This document shows, piece after piece, positions 1 through 9,907 of a DNA stretch of 64,000 nucleotides. The stretch's first letter is position 1; every line of letters starts with the position of its first letter. The position numbers and the translations under genes are program-made. Origin of the DNA: Dyella jiangningensis (lineage in GTDB: Bacteria; Pseudomonadota; Gammaproteobacteria; Xanthomonadales; Rhodanobacteraceae); NCBI GenBank assembly GCA_000632805.1, contig CP007444.1, positions 1,736,001 through 1,800,000 of the forward strand, given 5' to 3'. The notes under the pieces are model-generated. The model did not search any database. It saw only the letters and a program-made list of their open reading frames with translations, and was not told the DNA's origin.

Positions 1-1543
1 TGTTCGCGGCACGCTGCTGCATGTCGCGATGAAACGCGTCGGGAGAGCAGGCAAACCTTGCCGGGTCGCTGCCTACCTCGTTGCGAGACAGCCATACGCC
101 GTAGCGATAGAACGCCGAGTCTTCGACGCTCTTGGCGGCGAGCGGCGCGGAGAGTTGCTCGAAACGCAAACGTGCCGTTCGCCACGAGGCGTGCCAGGCC
201 GTATCGCGTGGAGGCTCGTCGAGCATGGCACGCTGCAGCCATTGCAGCGCATCCCGATCGTCGGGATGGCCTTGCCGTTCGGCGTGGTCGAACGCGTCGG
301 CAAGCACGCGGCGATCCGCGTCATTGGCGGCGTCGTCGCCAAGATAGGTCCGATACACCGGCATGTGCGCGAGCACGTCGGCCGTGGCGCGCGCAAGCGA
401 TGCCCGCGTGAGGTCGCCAGCCTCCGGTGACGCATCCAGGCAGCAATCCCACGCCCGCATGGTGCGGGCGAAGTCGCTTTGCAGTCCGCGGCGCAGCCAT
501 TGGTAGCGGGCGAGGCGTTCTTCGCCGGCAAAGCTCATGTGTCGTCCACTGGCCTTGCGCCATGCGAGCGCGAGCGTGGATTCACCACGTGGGTCATGCA
601 GCACGGCGCCAAGGCGATCCATGATCTCGTAGCCGGTGCTCCCGTCGACAGGCCACGTAAGGGGCAGGGTTTCCCCGCCACGCAGGATCTTCTCCACGTG
701 CACGCTGATCGGTTGGCCACGTCGCGCGGCAATGGGCCTCAGCTCGTGCTGGAGGCGTTCAAGGTAGCGCTGCGGATGCGCCAGTCCATCGATGTGGTCG
801 ATGCGCAGGCCATCGATGACGCCGGTTGCAAGCAACCGCAGCGGCAAGGCATGCGTGGCATCGAAAGCTTCCTCGACATCCATGTTCAGCGCCACCAGGC
901 CGTCGATGTCGAAGAAGCGTCGGTAGTTCACCACGTCGCCGCTGCTGCGCCACCAGGCGAGCCGGTAATGCTGGCGATCGAGCAGTACCTGCATGCTCTC
1001 GGGGTTGCCGTCATCGATGCCTTCGCACGAGCCGTCGGCGAGCGGAAGGCGCCAGTCGGCGTGGCAGAGTTCGGGCTCCGGTGCGTGCTCGATGCGAAGC
1101 TCGTTGCGCGCCAGCACGTCGCACACCGGTGCCTTCAGCCAAGGCAGCCAGACACGGCCGGGCGACGTCGGTGCATCCCAGTCCACGTCAAAAAAAACCG
1201 CGTAGCGACTGCCGGGACCGTGTTTGAGCACATCGCGCCACCACGGGTTCGCCGTATCGGCGGCCATGTGGTTGGGCACGATGTCGAGGATCGCGCCCAT
1301 GTCCTGCTCGTGCAGGGCGTCCGCCAGTGCCCGCAGTGCGGCTTCGCCACCGAGTTCCGCGCGCACCACCGTGGGGTCGGTGACGTCGTAGCCATGCGTC
1401 GAGCCCGCGCGTGCTTCCGCGATGGGCGACAGGTACAGGTGGGTGATGCCCAGCCTGCGGTAGTAGGGCACCTGTCGTTGCGCTTGCCACAGATCGAAGC
1501 TGCCATGGAGCTGCAGGCGTGCGGTCGACAGCAACTCAGTCAT
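1..1543 (-). CDS. treY: Maltooligosyl trehalose synthase (partial, 3' end outside window)
   Basis: Reading leftwards from an ATG at 1543, the frame stays open to the window edge (about 514 codons), so the C-terminus is missing. TreY (GH13_26) isomerises the reducing-end alpha-1,4 bond of maltodextrins to alpha,alpha-1,1, giving maltooligosyl trehalose for TreZ. The translation has the (beta/alpha)8 signatures: GITHLYLSPI near residue 32, DIVPNHMA near 87, and DGLRIDHIDGL at 244-254 with D249 as likely nucleophile and E284 as acid/base. The start overlaps the end of malQ by 8 bp, consistent with translational coupling in the glgA-glgB-treZ-malQ-treY run. Confidence 0.93.
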   Translation of the reverse strand, partial: MTELLSTARLQLHGSFDLWQAQRQVPYYRRLGITHLYLSPIAEARAGSTHGYDVTDPTVVRAELGGEAALRALADALHEQDMGAILDIVPNHMAADTANPWWRDVLKHGPGSRYAVFFDVDWDAPTSPGRVWLPWLKAPVCDVLARNELRIEHAPEPELCHADWRLPLADGSCEGIDDGNPESMQVLLDRQHYRLAWWRSSGDVVNYRRFFDIDGLVALNMDVEEAFDATHALPLRLLATGVIDGLRIDHIDGLAHPQRYLERLQHELRPIAARRGQPISVHVEKILRGGETLPLTWPVDGSTGYEIMDRLGAVLHDPRGESTLALAWRKASGRHMSFAGEERLARYQWLRRGLQSDFARTMRAWDCCLDASPEAGDLTRASLARATADVLAHMPVYRTYLGDDAANDADRRVLADAFDHAERQGHPDDRDALQWLQRAMLDEPPRDTAWHASWRTARLRFEQLSAPLAAKSVEDSAFYRYGVWLSRNEVGSDPARFACSPDAFHRDMQQRAAN

Positions 1544-3497
1544 GGGTTCGCACCCGACGGTGGCGGCCGATCCAGCGCAGGGTTGCATCCAGCCGCGGCA
1601 TCCGCCAGCTCAGTCGGCGGCGCCAGTTGGGATGTTGCGACGACGTGGTGCCGGGAAGATTCGGTTGCTGGCGTTCGGCCAGCACGTCTTCCAGCGGAAA
1701 CAGCGCCAGCGGCCCGGCGCTTTCGGCCACGGCGCGCAAGGCTGAGTGGGTGGGTGAATTCGCCGGGTAATGCTGCAGCAGGCGATCGAGCTGATCGATA
1801 TCGGCGTGGCGGCGCTGCAGTGCGCCGTTGCGCTCCTTGGCGTTCCACGCGTGGACGCGCGCAAGTTCGCCAAGGTCGGTGCCGGCGCGCCACGCGGCGA
1901 GCGGTGGCAAGTCGTGCGTGCTGCTCATGGCGACGGCCTGCGTGCGCCAGCGCGCCGGTGGAATGAAAGCGCCCTGCGCATCGCGCGTGAACTGCAGCAC
2001 GTCCATGCCATAGACGCCGTGAGTGGCCAGCGTCTGTCGCAGGTCGACAGGCACCGTGCCAAGGTCTTCTCCGATCACCAGGCAACGGTGTTGCCACGAG
2101 GCCAGCGCCAACAGGCCCAGCAGGTCGTCCAACGGATAGCGCACATAGCCGCCGTCGCGCGGCGACATGCCGGTCGGAACGAACCACAACCGCGCCCAGC
2201 CGAGAATGTGGTCGATACGCAGGCCGCCGCCGCGCGACATCATCCGGTCGAGCAGATTTCGCAGCGGCGCGTAGCCACTACGCTGCAAGGAGGCAGGCGC
2301 GTAGGCAGCCAGGCCCCAGTCCTGCCCGTCGGGGTTGAACGCGTCCGGCGGCGCGCCGATGTGCGCGCCTTCCATCACCAGCTCGCGCTGTTGCCACGCT
2401 TCGCTGCCACCGGGCTCGAAGCCCGTGGCGAGATCCCAGATGAGGCCGATGCGCTGCCCCGAGCCGAGCAGCTGCGCCTGCGTGTGTTGCCAGCATTGCG
2501 CGGCAAGCCATTGCATGAAGCATTCGTGCTCGACCGCGATGGCGTGCCGTTGCGTGAACTCGTGCACGCACGCACTGTGCGGATCGCTCCACTCGTCCTC
2601 CCAGTGGCGCCAGTCGGTGCTCTCGCCGCGCGTGCGGGCAAGGCGCTGGTGGGCGGCAAACACGGCATGGAGATGCAGCGCATCGCCGGCCTGGCGCATG
2701 AAGCCTTCGAATGCCGCACGCACGCCGGGTTGCTGGCCCCAGCGTTCCCTCAGGCAGGTCCATACGCGATGGCGCATGACGTCCTGCGCGGGCCAATCGA
2801 TGAGCGGCTCGCGCTCGCTTTGCACCCAGGCCTGGGCCTGGCCGCTTTGTTCGAGCGCGTCGTGCAGGGCTTCGGTGCCGGCGACCTGGGCGGGTCCTAT
2901 TTGCAACGTATCGAGCCAGGCGCGATGCGATGGCGAATACGGACTGAACCCCGCATCCGGTGGCGTGGCTGCGTGCAAGGGACTCAAGGCCACCGCATCC
3001 CCGCCCGCTGCCGCGACATGACGGCCCACGGCCGATACCGCCTGGTTGTCACCCAGGCCTCCGTCGTCCGAGCGCCGCAAGCCATAGACCTGTGCACTCA
3101 CGCCCCATGCGCGTTCATTGTCGCGCGCGGCGAGATCGGCGACGTCGAAACAGCGCTTTGGCGCCACCGCCAGATGGACTTCGCGCGCGCCGACCTCCAG
3201 CAGGTAGTGACCGGGTTGTTCGGGTGCATGCGCCCGCCCATGGGCGTCATGCGCAAGCATCGTGTGACGCCGCGTATCGAGGCAGAACGCTTCGCGTGGT
3301 GTTGCCGACATGCCGATGGGTGCGCCGCATGTCACCACGCGGAACGCGGGGTTGTCCGACGATGCATGGGGCGACAGCACATGAAGCAATGCGTCGATGG
3401 TGTCGAGCGAAAGCATGCGGGGCTTGCCCTGCGCGTCGGTCCATGCCACCTCGATGCCCGCCGCGATTGCCTGTTGCTGGAGCGCGGCGGCGTTCAT
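1536..3497 (-). CDS. malQ: 4-alpha-glucanotransferase (amylomaltase)
   Basis: 653-residue protein beginning MNAAALQQQA. The start is chosen because its ATG overlaps the treZ stop as ATGA; the open frame extends upstream but is not MalQ-like. MalQ (GH77) transfers maltodextrin segments between glucans, adjusting chain length for TreY/TreZ and glycogen turnover. Seen: GGLGDN, the substrate-loop type SPYSPSHR, GGLRIDHILG with the nucleophile Asp, and GEDLGTVP with the acid/base Glu. About 650 residues fits the longer bacterial MalQ type with an N-terminal extension. Cytoplasmic. Confidence 0.92.
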   Translation of the reverse strand: MNAAALQQQAIAAGIEVAWTDAQGKPRMLSLDTIDALLHVLSPHASSDNPAFRVVTCGAPIGMSATPREAFCLDTRRHTMLAHDAHGRAHAPEQPGHYLLEVGAREVHLAVAPKRCFDVADLAARDNERAWGVSAQVYGLRRSDDGGLGDNQAVSAVGRHVAAAGGDAVALSPLHAATPPDAGFSPYSPSHRAWLDTLQIGPAQVAGTEALHDALEQSGQAQAWVQSEREPLIDWPAQDVMRHRVWTCLRERWGQQPGVRAAFEGFMRQAGDALHLHAVFAAHQRLARTRGESTDWRHWEDEWSDPHSACVHEFTQRHAIAVEHECFMQWLAAQCWQHTQAQLLGSGQRIGLIWDLATGFEPGGSEAWQQRELVMEGAHIGAPPDAFNPDGQDWGLAAYAPASLQRSGYAPLRNLLDRMMSRGGGLRIDHILGWARLWFVPTGMSPRDGGYVRYPLDDLLGLLALASWQHRCLVIGEDLGTVPVDLRQTLATHGVYGMDVLQFTRDAQGAFIPPARWRTQAVAMSSTHDLPPLAAWRAGTDLGELARVHAWNAKERNGALQRRHADIDQLDRLLQHYPANSPTHSALRAVAESAGPLALFPLEDVLAERQQPNLPGTTSSQHPNWRRRLSWRMPRLDATLRWIGRHRRVRTHD

Positions 3498-5236
3498 GGC
3501 GGCGGCTCGTGCCATGCGGCAAGGCTGTCGGGTGGCAGCTCGTCTTCGAGCATGCCGGCCTGGGCGGCTTCGAGATGGATGCGCACCGCGTAAGGTGACG
3601 GTTTGTACCGCAGCGTGGCATCGCCGACGTTGAACGCCAGCGACCACATGGCGCCGTCGCCCAGCCGCCAACGGGCCACCAGTGCGCGGCCGCCGAGCAA
3701 TGCGCAACCCAGTGCGTGGCAACCGGGTATGCCGGGCACGAGGTGCTGCATGCGCATGTCGACCAGGTGGCGAAACCAACGGCGCATCGTCGCCGCAGCA
3801 GCCGTGTCACCTCCTTGCGGGCACGATGCTTCGAACGTGGTGCGGACGTTGGGGTCGGGAATGGCCGCGCGTCGTGCCGGATTGGAGAAGCCGGAGAACG
3901 CGGCGAACTCGTTGCGCCGCCCTTCACGCACCTGCGAAGCCAGTTCGCCGTGGTAGTCGGTGAAGTACAGGAACGGCGTGTCGCATGCCCATTCGTCGCC
4001 CATGAAGAACATCGGCACCATCGGGCACAGCGCCACCAGCGCCATGGCGGCGCGCCAGCGCTCGCGGGAAATCAAGGTGATCAGACGATCGCCGAGTGGG
4101 CGGTTGCCGATCTGATCGTGGTTTTGCAGGAACAGTACGAAGGCTTCGGGCGGCAACCCATCGCTTGGCCGTCCGCGCCGGCGACCCTGCTGGTCGCGTT
4201 GGCCCTGGTAGACGAAGCCTTCGGCGAGCATGCGCATGGTCTGTTCCAACGGACGACGCGCGAAGTTGGCGTAGTAACCCTCGTGCTCGCCGGTAAGCAG
4301 CGCATGCAGCGCGTTATGACCGTCGTCATTCCATTGCGCGGTATAGGCGTCGTGCAGCAGGCGGGGGTCGTTGCGCTCGTTTTCCAGCAGAAGGTGCACG
4401 TGGCGATGGGAAGGAAGGCCGTTGCGAATGCGCGTGGCCAGGTCATACAGGAACGAGGCCGGGTGGATCGCATGCACCGCGTCGAGTCGCAAGCCGTCGA
4501 AGCGATAGTCGCGCAGCCACATCAGCGCGTTGTCGACGAAGAACTCGCGCACGCGGGCGCGGCGGAAGTCGATCGCCGGGCCCCACGGCGTGGGCGTATC
4601 CGATCGGAAGAACGCAGGGGCATACCGTGGCAGCGCGTTGCCATCGGGGCCGAGATGGTTGTAGACCACATCCAGCAGCACCATCATGCCGAGCCCGTGC
4701 GCGGCGTCGACGAGCGCCTTGAGCTGGTCTGGCGTGCCGTAAGTGGCTTCGGGTGCGAAGGGCAGCACGCCGTCGTAGCCCCAATTGCGACGCCCGGGAA
4801 ATTCCCCGATGGGCATCAGTTCGATGGCGGTATAACCGGCGTCGCGCAACTCCGGGAGCTGCCGCGTCACGCCTTCGAAGCCGCCCATGCATCCGACATG
4901 AAGTTCGCAGATCACCGCTTCATGCCAGGGGCGACCGCGCCAACCTTCGTGGACCCAGGTATAGCTGCCCTGATCGACCACGAGACTTGGCCCGTGGACG
5001 TCGCCAAACTGCGCGCGCGATGCGGGGTCGGGCGCGTCCTCGCCGTCGATGTGGAAGCGATAGCGTTCTCCGGGCTTGGCCTTGGTACGCAGTACGAACA
5101 CGCCGTGCCGCAACGCGCGCATAGGTACGCTGCCGCGCTCCAGCGCAACGGTGACCTCGCGAGCGGATGGAGCCCACAGCCGGAATTCGGTCATCCCTGA
5201 GGGCAGCGGCGAAGCGCCCCAGCTCGCCGCCGCCAT
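3494..5236 (-). CDS. treZ: Malto-oligosyltrehalose trehalohydrolase
   Basis: 580 residues from the ATG at 5236, which shares one base with the glgB stop (TGATG); an internal ATG at 5194 (MTEFRLWAPS) is a less likely start. TreZ releases free trehalose from the TreY product. The order is an N-terminal CBM48-like domain (FRLWAPSAREV), then GH13 signatures ELHVG, GYDGVLPFAPE, DVVYNHLGPDG, DGLRLDAVHAI (nucleophile Asp) and LLLENERND (acid/base Glu). The RNWGYDGV to TYGTPDQLK spacing is that of TreZ rather than GlgB. The stop overlaps malQ by 4 bp. Confidence 0.93.
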   Translation of the reverse strand: MAAASWGASPLPSGMTEFRLWAPSAREVTVALERGSVPMRALRHGVFVLRTKAKPGERYRFHIDGEDAPDPASRAQFGDVHGPSLVVDQGSYTWVHEGWRGRPWHEAVICELHVGCMGGFEGVTRQLPELRDAGYTAIELMPIGEFPGRRNWGYDGVLPFAPEATYGTPDQLKALVDAAHGLGMMVLLDVVYNHLGPDGNALPRYAPAFFRSDTPTPWGPAIDFRRARVREFFVDNALMWLRDYRFDGLRLDAVHAIHPASFLYDLATRIRNGLPSHRHVHLLLENERNDPRLLHDAYTAQWNDDGHNALHALLTGEHEGYYANFARRPLEQTMRMLAEGFVYQGQRDQQGRRRGRPSDGLPPEAFVLFLQNHDQIGNRPLGDRLITLISRERWRAAMALVALCPMVPMFFMGDEWACDTPFLYFTDYHGELASQVREGRRNEFAAFSGFSNPARRAAIPDPNVRTTFEASCPQGGDTAAAATMRRWFRHLVDMRMQHLVPGIPGCHALGCALLGGRALVARWRLGDGAMWSLAFNVGDATLRYKPSPYAVRIHLEAAQAGMLEDELPPDSLAAWHEPPP

Positions 5237-7449
5237 CAGCTGTCCTCCGCGCGCAGGATCAGCGTGGCGAGCGGCGGCAGCGTGAGCGTCAGCGACTGCG
5301 CGTGGCCATGACTCGGCTCGGGCAGGGTGGAGATCACGCCGTTGTTGCCCATGTTGGAGCCACCGTAGAACGCGCTGTCGGTATTGCACAGCTCGCTCCA
5401 CCGGCCCGCCTCCGGCACGCCGATGCGATAGCCGTGCCGCGGCTGCGGCGTGAAATTGCTCACCGCCAGCACGGGCGCCGTGCCCTCGCTGCCATAGCGC
5501 ACGAAGGCATAGACCGATTGCAGCGAATCGTCGGCGACTACCCAGCCGAAGCCGCGCGGATGGTCGTCTTCCTGGTGCAGCGCGGGCTCGTTCACCAGCA
5601 CGCGATTGAGGTCGGCGACCAGGCGGCGCACGCCTTCGTGCATCGGGTCGTCGCACAGGTGCCAGTCCAGCTGGGCGTCGTGGTTCCATTCGTTCCACAT
5701 AGCCAGCTCGCCGCCCATGAACAGCAGTTTCTTGCCCGGATGCGCCCACATGAAGCCGAAATACGCGCGCAGGTTGGCGAAGCGTTGCCAGTGATCGCCG
5801 GGCATGCGCTGCAGCAGCGATCCCTTGCCGTGCACCACCTCGTCATGCGACAGCGCGAGGATGAAACGCTCGGCATAGGCGTAGGTCATGCCGAAGGTGA
5901 GGTCGTGGTAGTGATAGCACCGATAGATCGGATTGCGCCGCATGTAGCGCAGGCTGTCGTGCATCCAGCCCATGTTCCACTTGTAGCTGAAGCCAAGGCC
6001 ACCCTCCTGCAGTCGCCCGGTCACGCCGGGCCAGGCGGTGGATTCCTCGGCGATCACCAGCACCCCGGGGTGGCGTTCGGCGATCAGCCGGTTGAGCTCG
6101 CGAAGCAGGTCGATGGCTTCCAGGTTCTCGCGCCCGCCATGGTGGTTGGGCACCCACTCGCCCTCGCCGCGGCTGTAGTCGCGATACAGCATGCTGGCCA
6201 CCGCATCGATGCGCAGGCCATCTACATGGAAACGATCGATCCACGAGAGCGCGCTGCCGATGAGGTATTGCGCCACTTCACGACGGCCGTAGTTGTAGAT
6301 GAGCGTGTGCCAGTCCTGGTGAAAGCCCTCGCGTGGATCGGCGTGCTCATACAGCGCCGTGCCGTCGAAGCGCGCCAGACCATGCGGATCATCGGGAAAA
6401 TGGGCACCCACCCAGTCGACGATCACGCCCAGGCCCGCCACGTGACAGGAATCGACGAAGCGTGCGAATGCGTCGGCGTCACCCATGCGAGCAGTAGGCG
6501 CATAGATGCCCAGTGGCTGGTAGCCCCACGAGCCGCCAAACGGATGCTCGCTCACCGGCAACAGCTCGATGTGCGTGAAGCCAAGTTCCTGCACGTAAGG
6601 GATCAGCTCGCGGGCCAGCGCGTCCCAGTCGAGGACGCTGCCATCGGCGTTGCGGCGCCAGGAGCCGGCGTGCACCTCATAGATCGACAACGGCGCATCG
6701 CGTCGCTGGTGCTTGGCCCGCTGCGCGCGCCAATGCGTGTCATGCCATTTCACCGAAAGCGGCGCGGCGACGATCGACGCCGAGGCCGGTGGGTGCTCCA
6801 TGCGAAGGGCATACGGATCGGCCTTCAGCGGCAGGAGCTGGCCGTGGCGATCGAGCAGTTCGTACTTGTAGCGCGCGCCCGCTTCCACGCCGGGAATGAA
6901 GATTTCCCACACGCCCGCCTGATGACGAAGTCGCATGACGTGGCGACGTCCATCCCAGCCGTTGAAATCGCTGACCACCGAGACGCGCCACGCGTTCGGC
7001 GCCCACACCGCGAAATGCACGCCGGACACATCGGCAAACGTGGTCGGGTGCGCGCCCAGCTGCTGCTCGGAGTGGTGCAGCTTGCCCTGGTGGAAAGCCT
7101 GCAGCGTGCTTTCATCGAGGAGAGGCGGGAAGGCGTAGGGATCGAACAGGCGCTGTTCGGTCGTTTCCCATTGCACCCGCAGCATATAGCGCCCCGGGTC
7201 GCCTTTGGCGCGGCCGACAAAAACGCCGGCGACTTCCTGGGTGGCGCTGGCCCACACCGAACCCCGCTCGTCCAGAACGTCCACGCGACGCGCTCCGGGC
7301 AGGCACGCGCGCACCGTCCATCCGTCATCGGCCTGGTGCGGCCCCAGCCAGGCGAAAGGATCCTGGTGGTTGCCGGTCGCGATGCGGGCCAGTTGCGCGG
7401 TGTCCGCACCGTGGTTGCGCGACGCGGCGACTTCCATGCGCGACGCCAT
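5236..7449 (-). CDS. glgB: 1,4-alpha-glucan branching enzyme
   Basis: 737 residues, full length for GlgB. It introduces alpha-1,6 branches into glycogen. An N-terminal GlgB-type module (residues about 20-110, DPFAWLGPH) is followed by CBM48 ([22 protein letters not shown]) and the GH13 core: [45 protein letters not shown] (nucleophile Asp), [11 protein letters not shown] (acid/base Glu), and [16 protein letters not shown]-terminal all-beta domain ends LILRAEDS. It starts 2 bp after the glgA stop and shares one base with treZ, so it is probably one transcript from upstream of glgA. Confidence 0.95.
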   Translation of the reverse strand: MASRMEVAASRNHGADTAQLARIATGNHQDPFAWLGPHQADDGWTVRACLPGARRVDVLDERGSVWASATQEVAGVFVGRAKGDPGRYMLRVQWETTEQRLFDPYAFPPLLDESTLQAFHQGKLHHSEQQLGAHPTTFADVSGVHFAVWAPNAWRVSVVSDFNGWDGRRHVMRLRHQAGVWEIFIPGVEAGARYKYELLDRHGQLLPLKADPYALRMEHPPASASIVAAPLSVKWHDTHWRAQRAKHQRRDAPLSIYEVHAGSWRRNADGSVLDWDALARELIPYVQELGFTHIELLPVSEHPFGGSWGYQPLGIYAPTARMGDADAFARFVDSCHVAGLGVIVDWVGAHFPDDPHGLARFDGTALYEHADPREGFHQDWHTLIYNYGRREVAQYLIGSALSWIDRFHVDGLRIDAVASMLYRDYSRGEGEWVPNHHGGRENLEAIDLLRELNRLIAERHPGVLVIAEESTAWPGVTGRLQEGGLGFSYKWNMGWMHDSLRYMRRNPIYRCYHYHDLTFGMTYAYAERFILALSHDEVVHGKGSLLQRMPGDHWQRFANLRAYFGFMWAHPGKKLLFMGGELAMWNEWNHDAQLDWHLCDDPMHEGVRRLVADLNRVLVNEPALHQEDDHPRGFGWVVADDSLQSVYAFVRYGSEGTAPVLAVSNFTPQPRHGYRIGVPEAGRWSELCNTDSAFYGGSNMGNNGVISTLPEPSHGHAQSLTLTLPPLATLILRAEDS

Positions 7450-7451
7450 GA

Positions 7452-8975
7452 TCAGGCTGCCGCGCGTTGTGCCACCGCTTTCGCGTACAGGGCGCTGTAC
7501 TGGCGAGCCGGATCGGTCCAGTCGTGGCGCTGCGCCATGGCCGCGCGCCGCATGGCCTGCAGCAGCTCGGTTTCATCGTAGATGCGGAACGCGCGCTGCA
7601 GTGCCTGGCGCAGATCCGTCGCGCGAGGCTGCGAAAAGAGCAGGCCGGTCACGCCATCCTCGATCGTGTCCATCAGGCCGCCGGTGGCATGGGCGATGGG
7701 CAGGCTGCCGTAGGTCTGCGCATACATCTGGCTCAGGCCGCAGGGCTCGAAGCGCGACGGCATCAGCAGGAAGTCGGAGCCGGCGAACATGCGGCGCGCC
7801 AGCGGTTCGCTGAAGCCGATGCACGCGGCGACGCGCCCGCGAAAACGTCGGGCAAGGCGCATCACGGCGGTTTCCATGTCCGCATCACCCACGCCGATCA
7901 GGGCGAGCTGGCCGCCCGCCGACACGATCTGTGCGCCCACTTCGCAAACGAGGTCGATGCCTTTCTGCGCCACCATGCGCGCAACAAAGCTGAAAACCGG
8001 GCCTTCGTGCTCATCCAGGCCCAGTTCGTTGCGCAGCTGCGCGCGTGCGCGGCTGCGTATGGCGTCGGGGCTGCGGTCGCTGCCTTGCGGCAGCGCGGGA
8101 TCATTGGCCAGGTTCCAGCTGCTGTCGATGCCGTTGGTGATGCCGGTGAGCCGGCCTTGCGCGGCGCGGCGGTGCAGCAGTGCGTGCAGTCCCATGCCAT
8201 GCAGTGGCGTGGCGATCTGTTCGGCGTACGTCGCGCTGACCGTGGTGACCTGATCTGCCAGCATGAGGCCCGCGCGCAGGAACGAGATCTGCCCGTGGTA
8301 ATCCGCCTCGGTCGCGCGCGCCGGAATGCCCAGCGTAGTGCGGACGGTCATGGGGAACAGGCCTTGGTGCGCCAGGTTGTGGATGGTCAGGATCGACGGC
8401 GTGCGGCAACCGCCCCATTGCAGGTATGGCGCGGCAAGCGCTGTCGGCCAATCGTTGAGATGCAGCAGGTCCGGCCGCCAGTCCATGCCGGTCGTGCCCA
8501 TCGCTATCTGCGCCGCTGCCATCGAGAGCAGGGCGAAGCGCGTTGCGTTGTCGGTCCAGTCGGTCCCGGTGGGGCCCACGTAAGGGGAGCCGACGCGCTC
8601 GAACATGGCCGGCTGGCGTAGCACATACACATCGAGGCCATCCTCGGTACGCATGTGGCCGATGCGCGCCGCGGGCAAACCCGCAAACGGTTTCGTCCAG
8701 CCGACCCAGCGAAGCGACGGTGCACGCTCAAGCACGGCGGGATATCCAGGGATCAGCACGCGTACGTCATGCCAGCGCGAGAGCGCACGCGGCAACGCGG
8801 CGGCCACGTCGCCTAATCCGCCGGTCTTGACGAAGTCGGTCATCTCGGTGGTGACGAACAGGGCGTTGATCTGGCCGTGACGGGGACGGGAAGGACGGCT
8901 GGGGCGATGCTCGATGATGCGTCGCATGGCGTCCTTGGCGACGGGGGTGTTTCGGATCGGAATGGCTTTGGTCAT
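7452..8975 (-). CDS. glgA: Glycogen synthase (ADP-glucose dependent)
   Basis: 507 residues from an ATG at 8975 ([10 protein letters not shown]). The open frame runs further upstream, but that stretch is low-complexity and unlike GlgA. GT5 enzyme that extends alpha-1,4-glucan using ADP-glucose. Seen: the family KTGGLGDV substrate loop, [34 protein letters not shown] and [15 protein letters not shown]. The roughly 30 residues before [10 protein letters not shown] are extra relative to short GlgA proteins, so the exact start is uncertain. First gene of the coupled glycogen/trehalose run. Confidence 0.92.
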   Translation of the reverse strand: MTKAIPIRNTPVAKDAMRRIIEHRPSRPSRPRHGQINALFVTTEMTDFVKTGGLGDVAAALPRALSRWHDVRVLIPGYPAVLERAPSLRWVGWTKPFAGLPAARIGHMRTEDGLDVYVLRQPAMFERVGSPYVGPTGTDWTDNATRFALLSMAAAQIAMGTTGMDWRPDLLHLNDWPTALAAPYLQWGGCRTPSILTIHNLAHQGLFPMTVRTTLGIPARATEADYHGQISFLRAGLMLADQVTTVSATYAEQIATPLHGMGLHALLHRRAAQGRLTGITNGIDSSWNLANDPALPQGSDRSPDAIRSRARAQLRNELGLDEHEGPVFSFVARMVAQKGIDLVCEVGAQIVSAGGQLALIGVGDADMETAVMRLARRFRGRVAACIGFSEPLARRMFAGSDFLLMPSRFEPCGLSQMYAQTYGSLPIAHATGGLMDTIEDGVTGLLFSQPRATDLRQALQRAFRIYDETELLQAMRRAAMAQRHDWTDPARQYSALYAKAVAQRAAA

Positions 8976-9325
8976 GGCGCAAGGTTCTCGCGCCGGCGCG
9001 CCACGCGGGGCGGCGGCCGGTTGCTGCGTGGAGTGGGAGATGCGGCGGCCAGGGGATGGCTGCAGCAATGATCCAGACGCTAGGAGTTGGCGCATCAACT
9101 CGACGTGTAAGACATCCATAAAGAATGTGAGCGGCGAATGCCCAGTAAATAATGGTGTCCGCATTGAATTTTCTACACGCGCGACGCGTGTGCGGACGCA
9201 TGGCTGAGTCCGTCACGGGATCGTCATGCGGAGGTACGTTTTTCGACAGCCTGCTCACGCCGGCGATACAGCGCGTGGACAGATCTGCGGCCACTGTCCA
9301 GGCACCTGTTGCTTGTGGAGATGCG
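8976..9325. other. Divergent intergenic region glgA / isochorismatase-like
   Basis: This gap separates leftward glgA from the rightward hydrolase gene. An AT-richer stretch at about 9105-9175 is the best place for promoters of both directions. I see no convincing sigma70 hexamer pair, no operator palindrome and no hairpin. It must hold the promoter of the five-gene glycogen/trehalose transcript unless glgA starts further upstream. Confidence 0.4.
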
Positions 9326-9907
9326 ATGATTGCCACCCGGTCGCCGGCGTCCACCGAGCGTGCACTGCTGTTGGTGGATGTCTTCAGCCATTTCAGGTTC
9401 GAAGACGGCCATGATCTGTCAGAGGCACTTCTGCGTACGGCATCGACCATCGCCGCGCTCGTCTCACAATGCAGGCGACGATCGGAGCCAGTGATCTATT
9501 GCAATGACAATTTCCAACGCTGGCACGACAGCTGGCGAGGAATTCTTGCCTACACCGCGAGCGAAGGGCTGCCCGCGTCATCGCACCTGCTCGAGGTGCT
9601 GTATCCCGCCAGCGAGGACATCGTGTTGCTGAAATCACGTCATTCGGCGTTCTACCACACGCAGCTCGTGCCCTTGCTGGAACACCTTGGCACGAAGGAG
9701 CTTTGCATCGCAGGCGCCGCTACTGACGCCTGCGTGCTGTGCACGGCCATTGATGCCCATGTGCGTGACTATCGCGTGACCATCGCCAGGGACGCGGTAG
9801 CGGCGGCAACCGAGGAGCGCCATGCGCGCGCGCTGGCGCAGATGGCCGACAGCCTGGGCTTGTGCGTCGAGCCTGGCGAAGCCTGGCTTTCAACGGTGGA
9901 CGCCTGA
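9326..9907 (+). CDS. Isochorismatase-family cysteine hydrolase
   Basis: 193 residues. The ATG at 9326 is preceded by GGAG seven bases upstream; the open frame begins earlier, but that part is not family-like. Isochorismatase-fold hydrolases act on amides or ethers such as nicotinamide, ureidoacrylate or isochorismate; the substrate here is not identifiable. The D-K-C triad is visible: D18 in LLLVDVF, K103 in LLKSRHSAFY and C136 in ATDACVLC. The stop overlaps the next ATG (TGATG), so it is translationally coupled to the NRAMP-related transporter. No secretion signal. Confidence 0.85.
   Translation: MIATRSPASTERALLLVDVFSHFRFEDGHDLSEALLRTASTIAALVSQCRRRSEPVIYCNDNFQRWHDSWRGILAYTASEGLPASSHLLEVLYPASEDIVLLKSRHSAFYHTQLVPLLEHLGTKELCIAGAATDACVLCTAIDAHVRDYRVTIARDAVAAATEERHARALAQMADSLGLCVEPGEAWLSTVDA

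Noticed and set aside
1770..3593. Long plus-strand frame over malQ
   Set aside because: Antisense shadow of malQ and the end of treZ; no recognisable domains, while the opposite strand carries full GH77 motifs.
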